Of a DNA stretch of 64,000 nucleotides, positions 31,555 through 42,795 are shown piece after piece. Each line of letters opens with the position of its first letter. Position 1 is the first letter of the stretch. The notes below the pieces were generated by a model. The model did not search any database, was not told the origin of the DNA, and saw only the letters and a list, made by a program, of their open reading frames with translations. Source of the DNA: Acanthosepion esculentum (taxonomy: Eukaryota > Mollusca > Cephalopoda > Sepiida > Sepiidae); contig OZ038507.1 of the NCBI GenBank assembly GCA_964036315.1, forward strand, positions 59,429,502-59,493,501, given 5' to 3'. Made by a program: the position numbers and the translations under genes.

Positions 31555-32070
31555 AGTTTTCATGTGTAACTCATTTTTGGGAATCATTTCTTTGGTTTAT
31601 TCTAGTCCTTCCTTCCGACCTCTTAACGTGTTAATCAGAATATATACTTATGCCTATAATGGACTTTGGAGAGTGGAGAAGACAACATTTTGCCTCTCTC
31701 TCAATCCTAACAGCGAATGGCGTAAATCTGAAAACCGTCTTCACCGAAACTATCAAATTAAATCTTCGATTCATCATATGGATCATTTCACCTAAAGACC
31801 AAACATATCTGAATAGTTATTTTTAAAATTATACATCATATTAAAAATGTCATTGATTACGATCATGATTAAAGGAACCATTCATATACAAGAGTTATGC
31901 CTCTTCAATTCTTTACGTTTGGATTTTTCGGTGACGGGAAACATTTCAACCAAGTGAATAAACTATTTAGTGGTTTTGCTGAAGCCAAATGACCCTTATT
32001 GTTTTGAACGGCACGCCGTTCCAAGCACCTCATCAAGTCATTGTTGATTTTTTATGTGTAGTAATAGTAG
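31555..32070. other. No feature recognised
   Basis: A 77-codon frame at 31562-31795 has no recognisable domain. Otherwise AT-rich unique-looking DNA. Confidence 0.4.
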
Positions 32071-32077
32071 TAGTAGC

Positions 32078-32126
<49 letters not shown>
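32078..32126. repeat. (AAT)n microsatellite
   Basis: Perfect AAT array just upstream of a SINE. Confidence 0.96.
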
Positions 32127-32295
32127 TTGGTAACTAATGTAGTGCAATGGGTATCGGTTGAGAATGAGAAATTGATGAGCCGAGTTCGAATTTCACTCGG
32201 GTTCGTTACATCCACTTAATGCACAAATACCGTTGGGAAAGTTATGAATCCATCACTCCCCCTCGCTGTAGGTTGAATAGCAGTGCAGACTGAGT
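32127..32295 (+). repeat. tRNA-derived SINE
   Basis: Box B-like CGAGTTCGAATTTCACTCGG, then TTCGTTACATCCACTTAATG and a TATGAATCCATCACTCCCCC body. The same body is at 36160-36310 and 57765-57960. Box A is degraded (TGGGTATCGGTTGAG). Confidence 0.7.
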
Positions 32296-32728
32296 TCTAT
32301 ATCCTTGGTTGGCAACCTAGATCTGGAAAAGCTTCTGCCTGGACACTCACGAATCGAAAGAGACATAATCGCTCAAGCGGTTATCACGTATGGCACTTAA
32401 TTGACTGACTGATCCATGGGTCCTATAGCTTTGGTTGGCAACCAGTCTATAGCAGAAAGAAACGACAACCTTCTACAGAAAATCCTTCTGCCTAGTCAGT
32501 CATGAATCGAAAGAGATATAATCGCCCAAACGTGTATCACGTATGGAACTTAACTGACTAACTGATCTTTGGGTTATATAGCCTTGGTTGGCAACCAGTC
32601 TACCGCAACATTAATTGCCAACTTTTTGCAGGATAATCCTTCTGACTAGTCAATCATGTATCGAAAGAGACATGATCGCCCAACTGTGAATCACCTATGG
32701 AACTTAATTGGTTGATTGACTGAACTAA
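32296..32728 (+). repeat. SINE-body tandem triplication, ~150-bp unit
   Basis: Three units, each with TTGGTTGGCAACC, a CTTCTGCCTAGTCAGTCATG-like phrase, GAATCGAAAGAGACATAATC and a TATCACGTATGGAACTTAA-like phrase. The unit begins in the SINE body, so the SINE 3' part was amplified in place. Confidence 0.85.
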
Positions 32729-32729
32729 T

Positions 32730-33230
32730 TTCAAGCAACCATACCCAATATTTAAAAAAAAATCCTATCCTTGCGTTAAAAAAAAGGTATGTGCTAATCC
32801 AATCATTGTTGCCCTTAAAAAATGGGGACACGTATGCCCGCGGTCACACGCACTTAATCTGAGAGATAGGGAAAGAGAGAAAAAAATCCGGAAATAAGAT
32901 ATGCATTTCCGTTTCCTGTTTTAGCTTTCCCATCCTTAATTGAGAAAATGTTATTTTGTTTATTTGGGCCGCCGTTTACGACACGAGGTCTAAGGGTTCA
33001 TGCCTTGACAAAGATTTTCTTTTTTTTTTTCTTCTTAGCTTCTTTTCGAATTGAGAATCATAGAATAGCAAAAATTGTTCCACATATTTTAATCAATCTG
33101 GGGGGTCTGCGTGGCTGAGGAATGCCAGGGACGTGTGCAGCATCTTTATGCATATATCATTGGGCAATAAGGTGGGGTTATTTATCTGCGTTTTCTGTTT
33201 CAAGGGAGATGCATTGGAAGGAAAAGAGTT
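32730..33230. other. No feature recognised
   Basis: No motif seen beyond a poly-T run near 33013-33031. Confidence 0.4.
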
Positions 33231-33293
33231 GGGGTGATGTATAGACAGAGAAAGAGAGAAAAAGAAAGCGGAGATAGGGTAGAAGTAGGAACA

Positions 33294-33342
<49 letters not shown>

Positions 33343-33533
33343 AAAAAAGAAAGAAAGAAAATATATCAATAAAAAGGACGACAACAAAGAGAAAGAAAGA
33401 AAGAAGAAAAGAAAGAAAAAAGAAAAGAAAGAAAGAAAGAAAGAAGAAAAAAGAAAAAGATATAGATAAAATGAATGGGAAGGAAAAGAAAGAAAGAAAA
33501 GAAAAAATCAAGGATTCAGAAATATCAAAAGCA

Positions 33534-33569
<36 letters not shown>

Positions 33570-34157
33570 ATCAAGGAAATCAAAACCAGCGAAAAGGAAA
33601 GAAATAAAAAATATCAATAAAACATGAGAACGAAAAGAAAAAAAGAAGGACGAAAAGGAAGTAAGAAAATATATAAATAAAAAGAATGACAACAAAAAGA
33701 AAGAAATAAGAAAAGAAAGAAAAAAATATAGGTAAAATGAATGAGAACGAAAAGAAAGAAGAAAGAAAGAAAGAAAGAAGAAAGAAAGAAAGAAAGAAAG
33801 GAAGGAAAGAAAAACTCAAAGAAATCAGAAAGAAAGAAAGTAAAAAGAAAGAAAGAAAGAAAAAGAAAGAAAGAAAGACAGAAAGAAAGAAAAAAGAAGA
33901 AAGAAAGGTGCTAGAGTAAAAGTAAGAAAGAAATGAAAGCAGTGGAAAGAAAAAAAGAAAGAATGAAAGAAAGTAAGAAAATATATCAATAAAAAGGACG
34001 ACAACAAAGAGAAAGAAAGAAGAAAAGAAAGAAGGAAAAAGAAACAAAAAGATATAGATAAAAAGAATGGGAAGGAAAAGAAAGAAATAAAGAAAGAAGA
34101 AAAAGAAGAAAGAAGAAAGAAAAGGAAAAAATCAAGGAATCAGAAATATCAAAAGCA

Positions 34158-34201
<44 letters not shown>

Positions 34202-34552
34202 ATCAAGGAAATCAAAACCAGCGAAAAGGAAAGAAATAAAAAATATCAATAAAAAATGAGAACGAAAAGAAAAAAAGAAGGACGAAAAGGAAGTACGAAA
34301 ATATATAGATAAAAAGAATGACAACAAAAAGAAAGAAATAAGAAAAGAAAGAAAAAAGATATAGGTAAATTGAATGAGAACGAAAAGAAATAAAGAAAGA
34401 AGAAAGAAAGAAAAGAAAAACTCAAAGAAATCACAAAGAAAGAAAGAAAGAAAGAAACTAAAAAGAAAGAAAGATAGGTGGTAAATTAGAAGAAAGAAAG
34501 AAAAAAGGCGGTTGATTAGAAAAAGTAAGAAAGAAAAATGGCAGTAGATTAA

Positions 34553-34596
<44 letters not shown>

Positions 34597-34649
34597 AACG
34601 CAGTAAATTAGAAGAAAGAAAGATAGCAAGAAAGAATGGCGGTAGATTA

Positions 34650-34685
<36 letters not shown>

Positions 34686-34985
34686 CAAGGAAGGAAGGAA
34701 GGAAGGAAGAAATAAATAAATAAATAAATAAAGGAAGAAAGAAAGAAAAAAAGAAAGAAAGAACGAAACAAAAAAGTAAGGAAGGAGGAGCAGCATGGAA
34801 ATGCGAATAAATCGAAAGAAAATTAAAGACAAGAAAAAATACAACAGTAAGACGGAATAGAAACAAATATTTTAGAAGAAAAAAGCAAAGTAAAATACAC
34901 GAATGAAAGAGAAAAAGTGAGGGAAAGAAAGAAAGGCAAAAAGAAAAAAGAAAGAAAAGTTGAAAAAAGAAAAAAAAAGATAATC
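33231..34985. repeat. (GAAA)n polypurine tract, 1.75 kb, with ~625-bp direct duplication
   Basis: Almost pure purine on the plus strand. The stretch 33361-33760 recurs at 33981-34400 with the same markers: AATATATCAATAAAAAGGAC, GATATAGATAAAA, AAATCAAGGAAATCAAAACC and ATGAGAACGAAAAG. Protein-like frames on both strands are repeat translations. Confidence 0.95.
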
Positions 34986-35325
34986 TTAACATTTGTAAAA
35001 TTCATTATTTAGTCAAGCATCTGTTATGAAATACGCAAGTCTTTCCGTAAATATCACCGTTTGTAAAACAGTTCATATGTACCAACAGGTGAACACACAT
35101 AAAGACGCACATCTGAGAAGACACACATAAAGACACACACACGAGCGCACACATACTTACACAGAGATGGACAACGATGTCGCCGATCTGGTTATATTTA
35201 TAAAATGAATGAGCGGTGTCGAATGATAAACACAACACCCAGCCACATATCGGGTACAGCTGCACTATAAAAACCTTGGCAAGAGCGACTCACCTGGGAA
35301 CGCCACACCTCAGGGTGGGTGGGTG

Positions 35326-35327
<2 letters not shown>

Positions 35328-35414
<87 letters not shown>
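35328..35414. repeat. (GT)n microsatellite
   Basis: About 43 perfect GT units. Confidence 0.97.
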
Positions 35415-35419
<5 letters not shown>

Positions 35420-35859
35420 GAGATGGTGCATGCGCGCAGCAGGTAAACATACGTAGATATACGAATATCCGTTTCTACGCACGTGCCAATGTATTGAAAC
35501 AGAACTGCTGTCTCCGTACTCTCGCTGGGCCTTGAACGTAAAGAAAGAGGAAAAGGAACGAACAAGAAGAAGAAAAAGAACGAACAAGGAAAGAAAGATA
35601 AAGATTTAAAAGTGAGGCGAGAAAGAAAGGAAGTCTAGAAAAAGAGATAGAATAGAGAAAAAAAAAATTAAATTTTAAAAACCTGTTCGTTGACTCTAGC
35701 AAAGCTTTTAACGGGGACGAAACAACAGAATCAGGCGTACCAGAACCTATATACGAAAAAGCAGAAAACATACTATTTCGCATCGGAACGAGATCAGCAG
35801 TGTAGATAAGGAACGAAGCAAAATAATTAAGAAGCAAAGTTTTGAAAATATGACCGATT

Positions 35860-35890
<31 letters not shown>

Positions 35891-35901
35891 CAACATAGCA
35901 C

Positions 35902-35957
<56 letters not shown>

Positions 35958-36017
35958 CCTGCAGCCTTCATTGTATGGGTGCTGGACAAGGCCAACCAAT
36001 ACCCAGTCAAACCACAG

Positions 36018-36070
<53 letters not shown>
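35860..36070. repeat. (AAT)n and two (ATT)n arrays
   Basis: AAT (35862-35887), ATT (35904-35955) and ATT (36020-36069), separated by short unique DNA. Confidence 0.95.
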
Positions 36071-36071
<1 letters not shown>

Positions 36072-36075
36072 GCAT

Positions 36076-36165
36076 GCAAGGCTTACGGACACATCACGTT
36101 GAAACACCGGTTCCTGTACGATCATCGGAGTTAAGCAACGTCCTGCCTGGTCAGTACTGGCTCAG
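36076..36165 (+). repeat. 5S rRNA-derived SINE segment
   Basis: Plus-strand 5S-like sequence: GGCTTACGGACACATCACGT, ACACCGGTTCCTGTACGATC, GGAGTTAAGCAACGTCCTGC and TGGTCAGTACTGG. The last third of 5S is missing: it is cut and fused to a tRNA-type SINE body. Confidence 0.8.
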
Positions 36166-36310
36166 TAATGACTCGGAATTGTTAATCGGAGAGCCGAGTT
36201 TCAATTCCAGTTGGGTTCGGTATATTCACTTACGTGCAAATACACTGGGGAAAGGTATGAATCCACCTCTTCTCTCCCCAGCTATGGGTTAATTAGTAGA
36301 ACTTCTATCA
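36160..36310 (+). repeat. tRNA-SINE body fused to 5S segment
   Basis: GAGAGCCGAGTTTCAATTCC (box B-like), then TTCACTTACGTGC and TATGAATCCACCTCTTC, matching the SINE body at 32127 and 57765. Confidence 0.7.
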
Positions 36311-36319
36311 CTGAAACTT

Positions 36320-37700
36320 TATTATTTCCCAAAACATCTTACAATCAAAATTTTTCTGGCTTTCAATAACCTGCAAAGGGTTGATAAACCATAGAAAACG
36401 AATCAATCAATTAAGCAAACAAAATGATTGGCAAAAAAGAATAGACTGTGTTTAATATTTTAATATTTATTATTATTATTCGATACGGTATTCGCTTATA
36501 GATACTGCAGAAGGTCAAATGATATGGAATTTACCTCCAAGACAACAACAACAATCTTTATCCTGCCCCTCCCTTCGTTAGTTAGTTTCTTAGTTATTTC
36601 GCACGACCGTTACGCCATGCCAATATCTCATAAATAATAGACTATACCGTTTTGACGGCGGGAAAACACGAAAATCACACATCAGAGACGCTACTTGCTT
36701 TCAGTGAGAAAGTGAAGGAAAAAGAAGAAAGAAAGGAAGAAGGAAAAAATGTTCATCGTCTGTTTCAGTGAAATGAAAAAAGTTGCCATTTTCAAATCTT
36801 TTCATTTTTATACATTTATTTGTTGCTATATAGGAATAACGTTTCGCGGCCGACTCTTGAGTTTGAACACAGATCGCCAGTGACCAAACACAGGCGATCC
36901 CATTATTGAATAAAGTAGACCACGTGACCAAAGAGGAAACGCATAAGTAGAAAGTAGCTTGGCTTCTAATTGATCGCCATTCTTAGTCTATCCTCTATTA
37001 TTATTCGGATCGCTATTTCTATTCTATCCTCTGTTACTATACGGACCGCTATTCTCTACTCTATTTACTATACTATTTCTTTATTCGAATCACTATACGG
37101 ATTAATATTCGAGCGAGTATTATCAATCACGTACTATTAATGCGAGTGATATTCGAAGGCGTCTGACACCGGTATTGTTCAACGGCGTTACTATAGTTGT
37201 ATCTGCGATTACAAAGTCTCTACTACAACGAGCATTACGGAATTAACATCGAGTATTCGTCGACATCACAAAAGTGTCAAACGAGTGATCGTTGACATCA
37301 CAAAAGTTTCCCATTTGGTTTTCAGGCCCCTTATTGTAGCTTTTAGGCTTCTATTTTTGGTATTTTACCCCCTATTTTGATTTTTGTGTCTAGTTGTAGA
37401 TCTAGCTTAATTTTTTGGCTTTTGTGAATGTGGCTTTTTGTTTTTGTTTTTGTTAACAAGCCCTAACATCCAATCTTTGGTAAATACAACATATCTTTCA
37501 AGACCTTTCCGACACGAAGTACTGAAACTATTTTTACTATTTTACTATCATATTCACAAAGTTTCGATCGCTGTATGCCTTCTTCAGGTGTTATTTGCTG
37601 GAACTTCAAACTTAACACTTTATTTAGTCAACGGGGGTATATTGTTCTAATTTGACGTACCTTGCCTTTGGATGTTTCAGTTTGAGTTAATTTGCTTTGA
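36320..37700. other. No gene; fragment of GATAAACC repeat at 36350-36410
   Basis: Includes a copy of the AAAGGGTTGATAAACC phrase and a region (36970-37130) of repeated CTATT/ATACGGA words. Near 37553-37592 the minus strand reads CCTGAAGAAGGC...GATCGAAAC, a hammerhead-like relic. No protein domain seen. Confidence 0.45.
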
Positions 37701-37714
37701 TAACTTTTTGTGTT

Positions 37715-37825
37715 TTTGCTCTCTCCTCTGAGGCCAAGGATTGAACTCACAACTCTTTTGGGTCAAGTCACTTTTGGGATCAATCAACCAATGCTTTTAT
37801 CTACTGCGCCATGTGTCCCCCAACG
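37715..37825 (-). repeat. tRNA-derived SINE head
   Basis: The minus strand has ATGGCGCAGTAGATAAAAGC (strong box A) and GTGAGTTCAATCCTTGG (box B), but about 60 nt separate them, longer than in a tRNA. Probably a SINE, not a tRNA gene. Confidence 0.65.
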
Positions 37826-37839
37826 ATCCAAAAAAAGAA

Positions 37840-37990
37840 AATGTTTCACTCATTTGGAAATATAAAAATCAAACAAGTACAATTTAAATATCTGGGAAGT
37901 GTTTTAACAGATGAGGGTCACTAAATAATAAACATGTTTGCATGACATGTTTTTGGCTTGTATTAAGAAAAACTTAGCAAAGTGTTCACG
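37840..37990 (+). pseudogene. RTE-type LINE fragment
   Basis: Encodes FKYLGSVLTDEG-like residues, the same thumb segment as at 23610 and 24240, then is disrupted. Confidence 0.55.
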
Positions 37991-38200
37991 GTTCTAAACG
38001 CCTCCGAATTAGTTAAGTATCTCACTTCGCACGGCCTTTTTCAGGCAAAAAAAAAATGACTTAGCGAAAGTCATTTTTTTGCCTGAAAAGGGCGAACTGA
38101 ACTATCAAGCTTTAGACAAGAACAACCAGGATCAGGCTATAGAAAAAGAAAAAGAAACTGTGGAGAGCCATGATCGCCTATGTTCTGAAGTGAATTGCTC
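37990..38200 (+). pseudogene. CR1-like RT scrap with local palindrome, then RTE tail
   Basis: FTVLNASELVKYLTSHGLFQ-like codons match the minus-strand copy at 40190-40265. An inverted repeat of about 25 bp (arms 38034-38062 and 38068-38092, centred near 38065) follows. The end (38148-38195) is an RTE LINE terminus (KLWRAMIAYVLK-like). Confidence 0.5.
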
Positions 38201-38320
38201 TTAAAATGACGTTCTCACTCGATCAACTTCTTCCTAGACAAGGTCAAGGATTTCTAAAATTCAACTTCCGTTCATATTTCTCTCTACTAACGTCTATATA
38301 CCCCTCTGTAAACAAACTCA

Positions 38321-38582
38321 CTCTCTCTCTCTCTTTCTCTCTCACTCACTCTCTGTCTTTCTCTCTCACTCTCTCTCTCTCACACTCTTCCTCTCTCTTT
38401 CATCCTCTCTCACTCATTCTCTCTCTCACTCTCACTCTCTCTCTCTTTCTCTCTCACTCACTCTCTCTCTCTTTCTCTCTCACTCACTCTCTCTCTCTTT
38501 CTCTCTCACTCTCTCTCTCTCACATTCTTTCTCTCTCTTTCATCCTCTCTCACTCATTCTCTCTCACTCTCTCTCTCTCTCT
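38321..38582. repeat. (CT)n-rich array with ACTC higher-order pattern
   Basis: Imperfect TCTCTCTTTCTCTCTCACTC units. The 168-codon frame across it is Ser/Leu/Phe repeat translation. Confidence 0.95.
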
Positions 38583-38589
38583 GGTCCTC

Positions 38590-39240
38590 TACCAAGCCTC
38601 AGTTACGATGATCGTCTCACTAATTACTATGATGTGCGCAAACAGGTGCGTCTCGAATGATCAACCGTTCCCCATCTCCCGCGGGACTTCTCCCCAAATG
38701 TACTTAACATGAAACCACCCGCAGCGGCGAAGAAAAAGATATTTAAAAAAAAACAAACAAACAAAAATAACGAATGATTCTGTTTGGAATATGCCCTCAA
38801 AGACACCTGTCATCGGAAGCTCTTCGAGACAAATAGACCATTTTAGAAAACAGGAGGAATAAACCTTCTAAAATTAACCCAAGAAAACTGATGTGCATCC
38901 TGCTCTAAAGAACCTTTCAACCAATAGTTGGTTCGGAACAGTGGCTGTTAACCTTGGGATAGGAAGATATATTTTTCCTGTCTGTTTGACGATGGAACAA
39001 TCAGCAGATTACTTGCGAAATTACTCGGGAGAGGAACTTCAAAGACATTGGCTTCGTATCGTATAGTCTTGTGAGACTTTTTCTCAGCAATTTTCTTGCG
39101 AAATTAATATTGGTATTCTTGCAGCTATCAAGTGAAATGCCAACCGCACATGTAGATGATGGCAGTTGACTCCTAAACGCCAATGACGATCGCTGTCAGG
39201 TTTTTCTTTTCTGAAGGCTGTTATGCTATTTAATCTATAG
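38590..39240. other. No feature recognised
   Basis: A 60-codon minus-strand frame (39001-39183) is non-repetitive but unassignable. Confidence 0.4.
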
Positions 39241-39249
39241 ATGTGATAA

Positions 39250-39850
39250 TTTTTTTTAAGCATTTCAAACCAAGCTTGGCGGGAGTGTCACTAGCACGCA
39301 AGTGGTTACAGAGAGCGAGAGCTCTTGAGTAAAGAGTAAAGAGGGGTGTTTGAGGAAAAGGATATAGAGAAAGACGGGGGTCAGGATCAAGGCATCAGAA
39401 GATGTCGATTGACATTACATTTGAATATTTGAAGATTATAGCAATCAGGGAAGAAAGTAAGAGGAAGGGAGTTCCACTGTTGCGAAGTGCGAGAGAGGAA
39501 GCTGTTGGAGGAGAAGAGATGGTTACATTTAACCGTTTCGACAGTGAAAGGGTGGGATCGTGATGCCAACCTAGTGGCACGCTTAAATTCATGCAGATGG
39601 GGTAACAGTGAAAGTAACTCGTCAGAACAGTTGCAATGAAAATATTCGTAGAAAAGAATGAGAGAAGCCTCACCACGTCATCAAAGTGAATGTAGACGAG
39701 ATGTCAGATCAGGACCTATCACATTGCATATCCGTCTCTGGATTTTGGCTAGGCGTTGGAGATAAACATCGTGAGGCACCAGACCATATATGGCAACAGT
39801 ATTCAATGCAAGAACGAAAGTTTAATGGCGTATCAACTCCGTATGGGGCA
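39250..39850 (-). pseudogene. CR1-type LINE 3' end
   Basis: Minus strand in order: an ALNTVAIYGLVP-like remnant of the EYCCHIWSGAP motif, KIQRRICNVIGPDLTSRL, a SRTSQQWNSLPLTFFPD segment and LQIFKCNVNRHLLMP, then a 3' UTR with the CTAGCACGCAAGTGGTTACA phrase on the plus strand. Frames shift several times. It matches 12340-12925. Confidence 0.75.
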
Positions 39851-39999
39851 GTTGATGCTGAAATTTGATTTTCTTTGGATCTTGGAAGTAATAAAACTAT
39901 AATATATACTATTCTACTTTATATATCTTGAACGCGTCTGATCCCACATTAATGTGAAAAGATCAAGAAGAGTGGCCGTTCAAGATGCCCTTCATCACA

Positions 40000-40345
40000 T
40001 TATCTGTTATAGAGAGATTGAATAAAATTGTATATCCGGCCAGTGACACCACAGTTCTTCCACTTGTGATGAAGGCTAGCATGCCCTACCGTCTCGGACG
40101 TCTTCGAGATATGTGAAGCTATCGCTTGGTCCTGGTTATTCTTGTCTAAAGCTTGATAATACAGTTTGCAGAGAAGCGAAAGCCATTTTTTTTTTGCCTG
40201 AAAAAGTCCCTGCGAAGTGAGATACTTAACTAATACGGAGGCGTTTAGAACCGTAAACATTTTGCACCGCGAGGGGCACCAGACCATATACGGCAACAGT
40301 ATTCAATGCAAGGACGAATGGTAGATTTATAGATTTGAAGGATGA
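40000..40345 (-). pseudogene. CR1-type LINE RT fragment
   Basis: The minus strand is open for 98 codons. The core phrase GHASLHHKWKNCGVTGRIYN corresponds to the F-D-x-V-W-H-x-x-L-L-x-K-L region of CR1 RTs, with the catalytic-domain Asp region degraded. The upstream end repeats a ggcaccagaccatatacggc phrase also present at 39763, so a segment is duplicated around the 39.8/40.3 kb junction. Confidence 0.6.
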
Positions 40346-40584
40346 ACTCAGGCGAGAAAAAAAAAACCTTCTGGCGCGATAGAGAGAACCAACTTTTCTT
40401 GTGGCAGATGAAGCTATTTATTCACGTCAGGTCAGTGGAAAGCGTGAGACCACGCGGGCGCAGAGAGAGACGCTTTCGTGGAGTTTAACATCAGCCATTC
40501 TGATAGGAGGCACGGTGGATTCTCTATGGTGTCTAAGTGAGAGCAGTTTCGTTTTGGGGGCATTAAACTTTGCAAAGTGGATTC

Positions 40585-40705
40585 CTATCTTTCTCAAGGC
40601 TATTTACGCGAAAGTGAATATCAGGAACGAACGAAATTCGAACTCGGCTCGCCTATTTCTACTTCCGAGTCGCTAAACCTCACACCAGCCGCATATTCCC
40701 CCAAA
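40585..40705 (-). repeat. tRNA-derived SINE head
   Basis: The minus strand has GTGAGGTTTAGCGACTCGG (box A) and CCGAGTTCGAATTTCGTTCG (box B). Confidence 0.6.
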
Positions 40706-40929
40706 GCAAGAATAGATGTTAAAATATCTGCAATGCTCGTGTACGGCACTGCGAAAACTCTTCAACAATGCTAAGAATCTTAGAGACAATAAGATGCAAG
40801 ATATCCGCCTAAGCGCTATCAAAACCCTGGCGTCCTTTTCCCCTAATGGGCGAGCCGCTCACATGGACTCGATCCCAGGTGTTTCTACGTCCCCGCATAT
40901 ACGCATACACAAATAATTACACGAAAAGA

Positions 40930-42000
40930 TTGTATTGCGTCATATTTTCCATATCTTAAATTACAGAAATCAAGACTATTTCCACTTGGGTTCAATGAGT
41001 ACGAGATAAATGAGCCAGTTATTACAGACAAACCTGTCATCAACTGACTAATACGGGGATGGGGTGGTCCGTTAAAGCCGATTGTCCGTAGATGGAAAGG
41101 GATTGTTTTTGAGTTATAAAGCCGCTATAGTAACTGCCACTAGTTATGACCATGTTGTAAATACTATAAACATGTATATATGGTATAAATATATACTTAA
41201 TAGATATATTAATCAAAACAAGAAAAATAATAGATTTCTCACAGCTACTTCCGACACACGCGAAAATGTATCGTACTTTCCATACTGTACACCCATCTTT
41301 GTTTACAACTGAAAAGCCTGCCAACGCCGCCAAGCGTTTACTTTGAGAACTAATACAAAGCTTTGAAATACATCGCTTAGGATTTAGGTTTTTAACCTGC
41401 AGATTTTTTTATTTTACCTGCAGATTTTGTCCGTAGCATCCGAAGTCTTTTGATGAGGGGTCTGTAGATTAGACGTTTGTCTGTATTTTCTTTTCACTAT
41501 TGTTTTCGCAACACAAGGCCTGAGTGCCGCATAAGGCAGGTGGTTAATAAATGAGGTTATTGTAAAAACAGTGGAAAACCTAACAAAGAAATTTCCGAAA
41601 ACTGAATTACATGTCAATAAATGGAGAAAATAATGCAAGAAACGAAAATAAAAGGACGCTAAGATATCATGAAGCGTCCCCGAATCTTATGTATGACAGT
41701 GAAAGATGGATAGTTTTGTCACAAATGAAAAAAAAAACGACTTGAAGAAGTTGAGATGCGATTTTATCGATGACTTTTTGTGAATAGCGCGCGTGATGCA
41801 TATGAGAAACGAAAAAAAAAATTAAAAAAACGACGAGAGAATACGAAACTACTGCCTTATAACAAGAAAGAAACAACTGAAATATTTGTGATATATAATG
41901 AGGAAAGAAGATTTGGCGAATTTAAAATTGAAAAATAAAAATTAATTAATTAAATTTTAAAAAATTAACAAAATAAAAATGAAAATAATAAACATATTCC
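40930..42000. other. No feature recognised
   Basis: No repeat family, RNA or protein domain identified. Confidence 0.4.
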
Positions 42001-42002
42001 AT

Positions 42003-42200
42003 CAGTGAGAAGTAAGTTACACTCGATCTGTCTCCTCTACGAACCACTTCTCTGTGGAACAGACTCCCAAGAGGATGTTTTCTCAATCAAAACAATTTTA
42101 ACCTGCTCATATCTAGAATTAACCCGTATCTTCCCCTCGTATCCAAATAAACTACCCCTTAACGTAGGCTTCTATGTCGAGTGGCTCACGGGGCTGAACT
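42003..42200 (+). pseudogene. CR1-like LINE C-terminal scrap
   Basis: One plus-strand frame reads LSPLRTTSLWNRLPRGCFLN and then NFNLLISRINPYLP, the 'R-T-x-x-L-W-N-x-L-P ... FK-x-x-x-N-x-Y-L' ending of CR1/jockey-type ORFs. Confidence 0.5.
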
Positions 42201-42299
42201 GAGTGATGCTTACTGTAAAAAAACATGTGTGTGCTTGTGCGTATGTTTATTCTGTAAGGATGGTGAACGATTATTGATGTCTACAGCGTCCTTTAATTC

Positions 42300-42795
42300 G
42301 ATGGTTTGGATTGTTTGGTTTTACGGCATATCAACATCTCAATGGGTCATTTAATGCCGACAACAAAAATCTATTTCTGGTAATATTTTTTCCTCAAAAT
42401 TGTATAGCTGGTAATATAATTTTTAAAAATGTATTGCTGGTAATACTTTTTTTCAAAAACGTGTTGCTGGTAATTTTTTTTTTTCTTCTATTTCTGGTAA
42501 TAATTTTTACAAAGTATTTCTGGTATTAAAACCTACTTTTACACTTTCATAATGCTTTTTACCTCAGTTTCGGGTTTAACTATTTGCCCATAGCTGGGAC
42601 CCTAACAGGTGCTACCACCCCGGGTCAGGGTGGACCTGGGAATACCAGCAATTAAGAGGTGGTTCCACGCTCCTCAAAACCAGATCAGAGGCCTTGCTGT
42701 TGGACGTAGTTTATCGTCTTACCCAGGACGCGGATGTAGTTTATCGTCATACCCAGGACGGTCCTTTCATTTGAGACTCCCCACTATATATTGAC
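42300..42795 (+). repeat. Interspersed repeat with short VNTR, copy 1
   Basis: In order: TTTTACGGCATATCAACATC, a ~35-bp tandem part (TTCTGGTAATA with T-runs), a GCTACCACCCCGGGTCAGGG phrase, CTTAAT-type complement, and about two units of a 30-bp repeat (GTAGTTTATCGTCTTACCCA). The same order occurs inverted at 58010-58720, where the 30-bp repeat has about eight units. Confidence 0.85.

Noticed and set aside
30550..31587. 345-codon open frame on the minus strand, looks like a multi-pass membrane protein
   Set aside because: It is the translation of a (GAAA)n polypurine tract with a 100-bp repeat; Phe/Ser/Leu composition and period follow the DNA repeat.
33986..34771. 261-codon Phe/Leu/Ser-rich frame
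   Set aside because: Same reason: antisense of the (GAAA)n tract; no start context, domain or codon bias.
37715..37825. Functional tRNA gene on the minus strand
   Set aside because: Box A is convincing, but the distance to box B is too long for a tRNA without an intron and the arms do not pair.
38206..38712. 168-codon Ser/Leu-rich frame
   Set aside because: Spans the (CT)n array; flanking residues show no domain.
41040..42202. Several 60-97 codon frames as small genes
   Set aside because: No recognisable domain, no splice-consistent context, and some lie antisense to one another; only the CR1-like ending at 42003-42200 could be supported.
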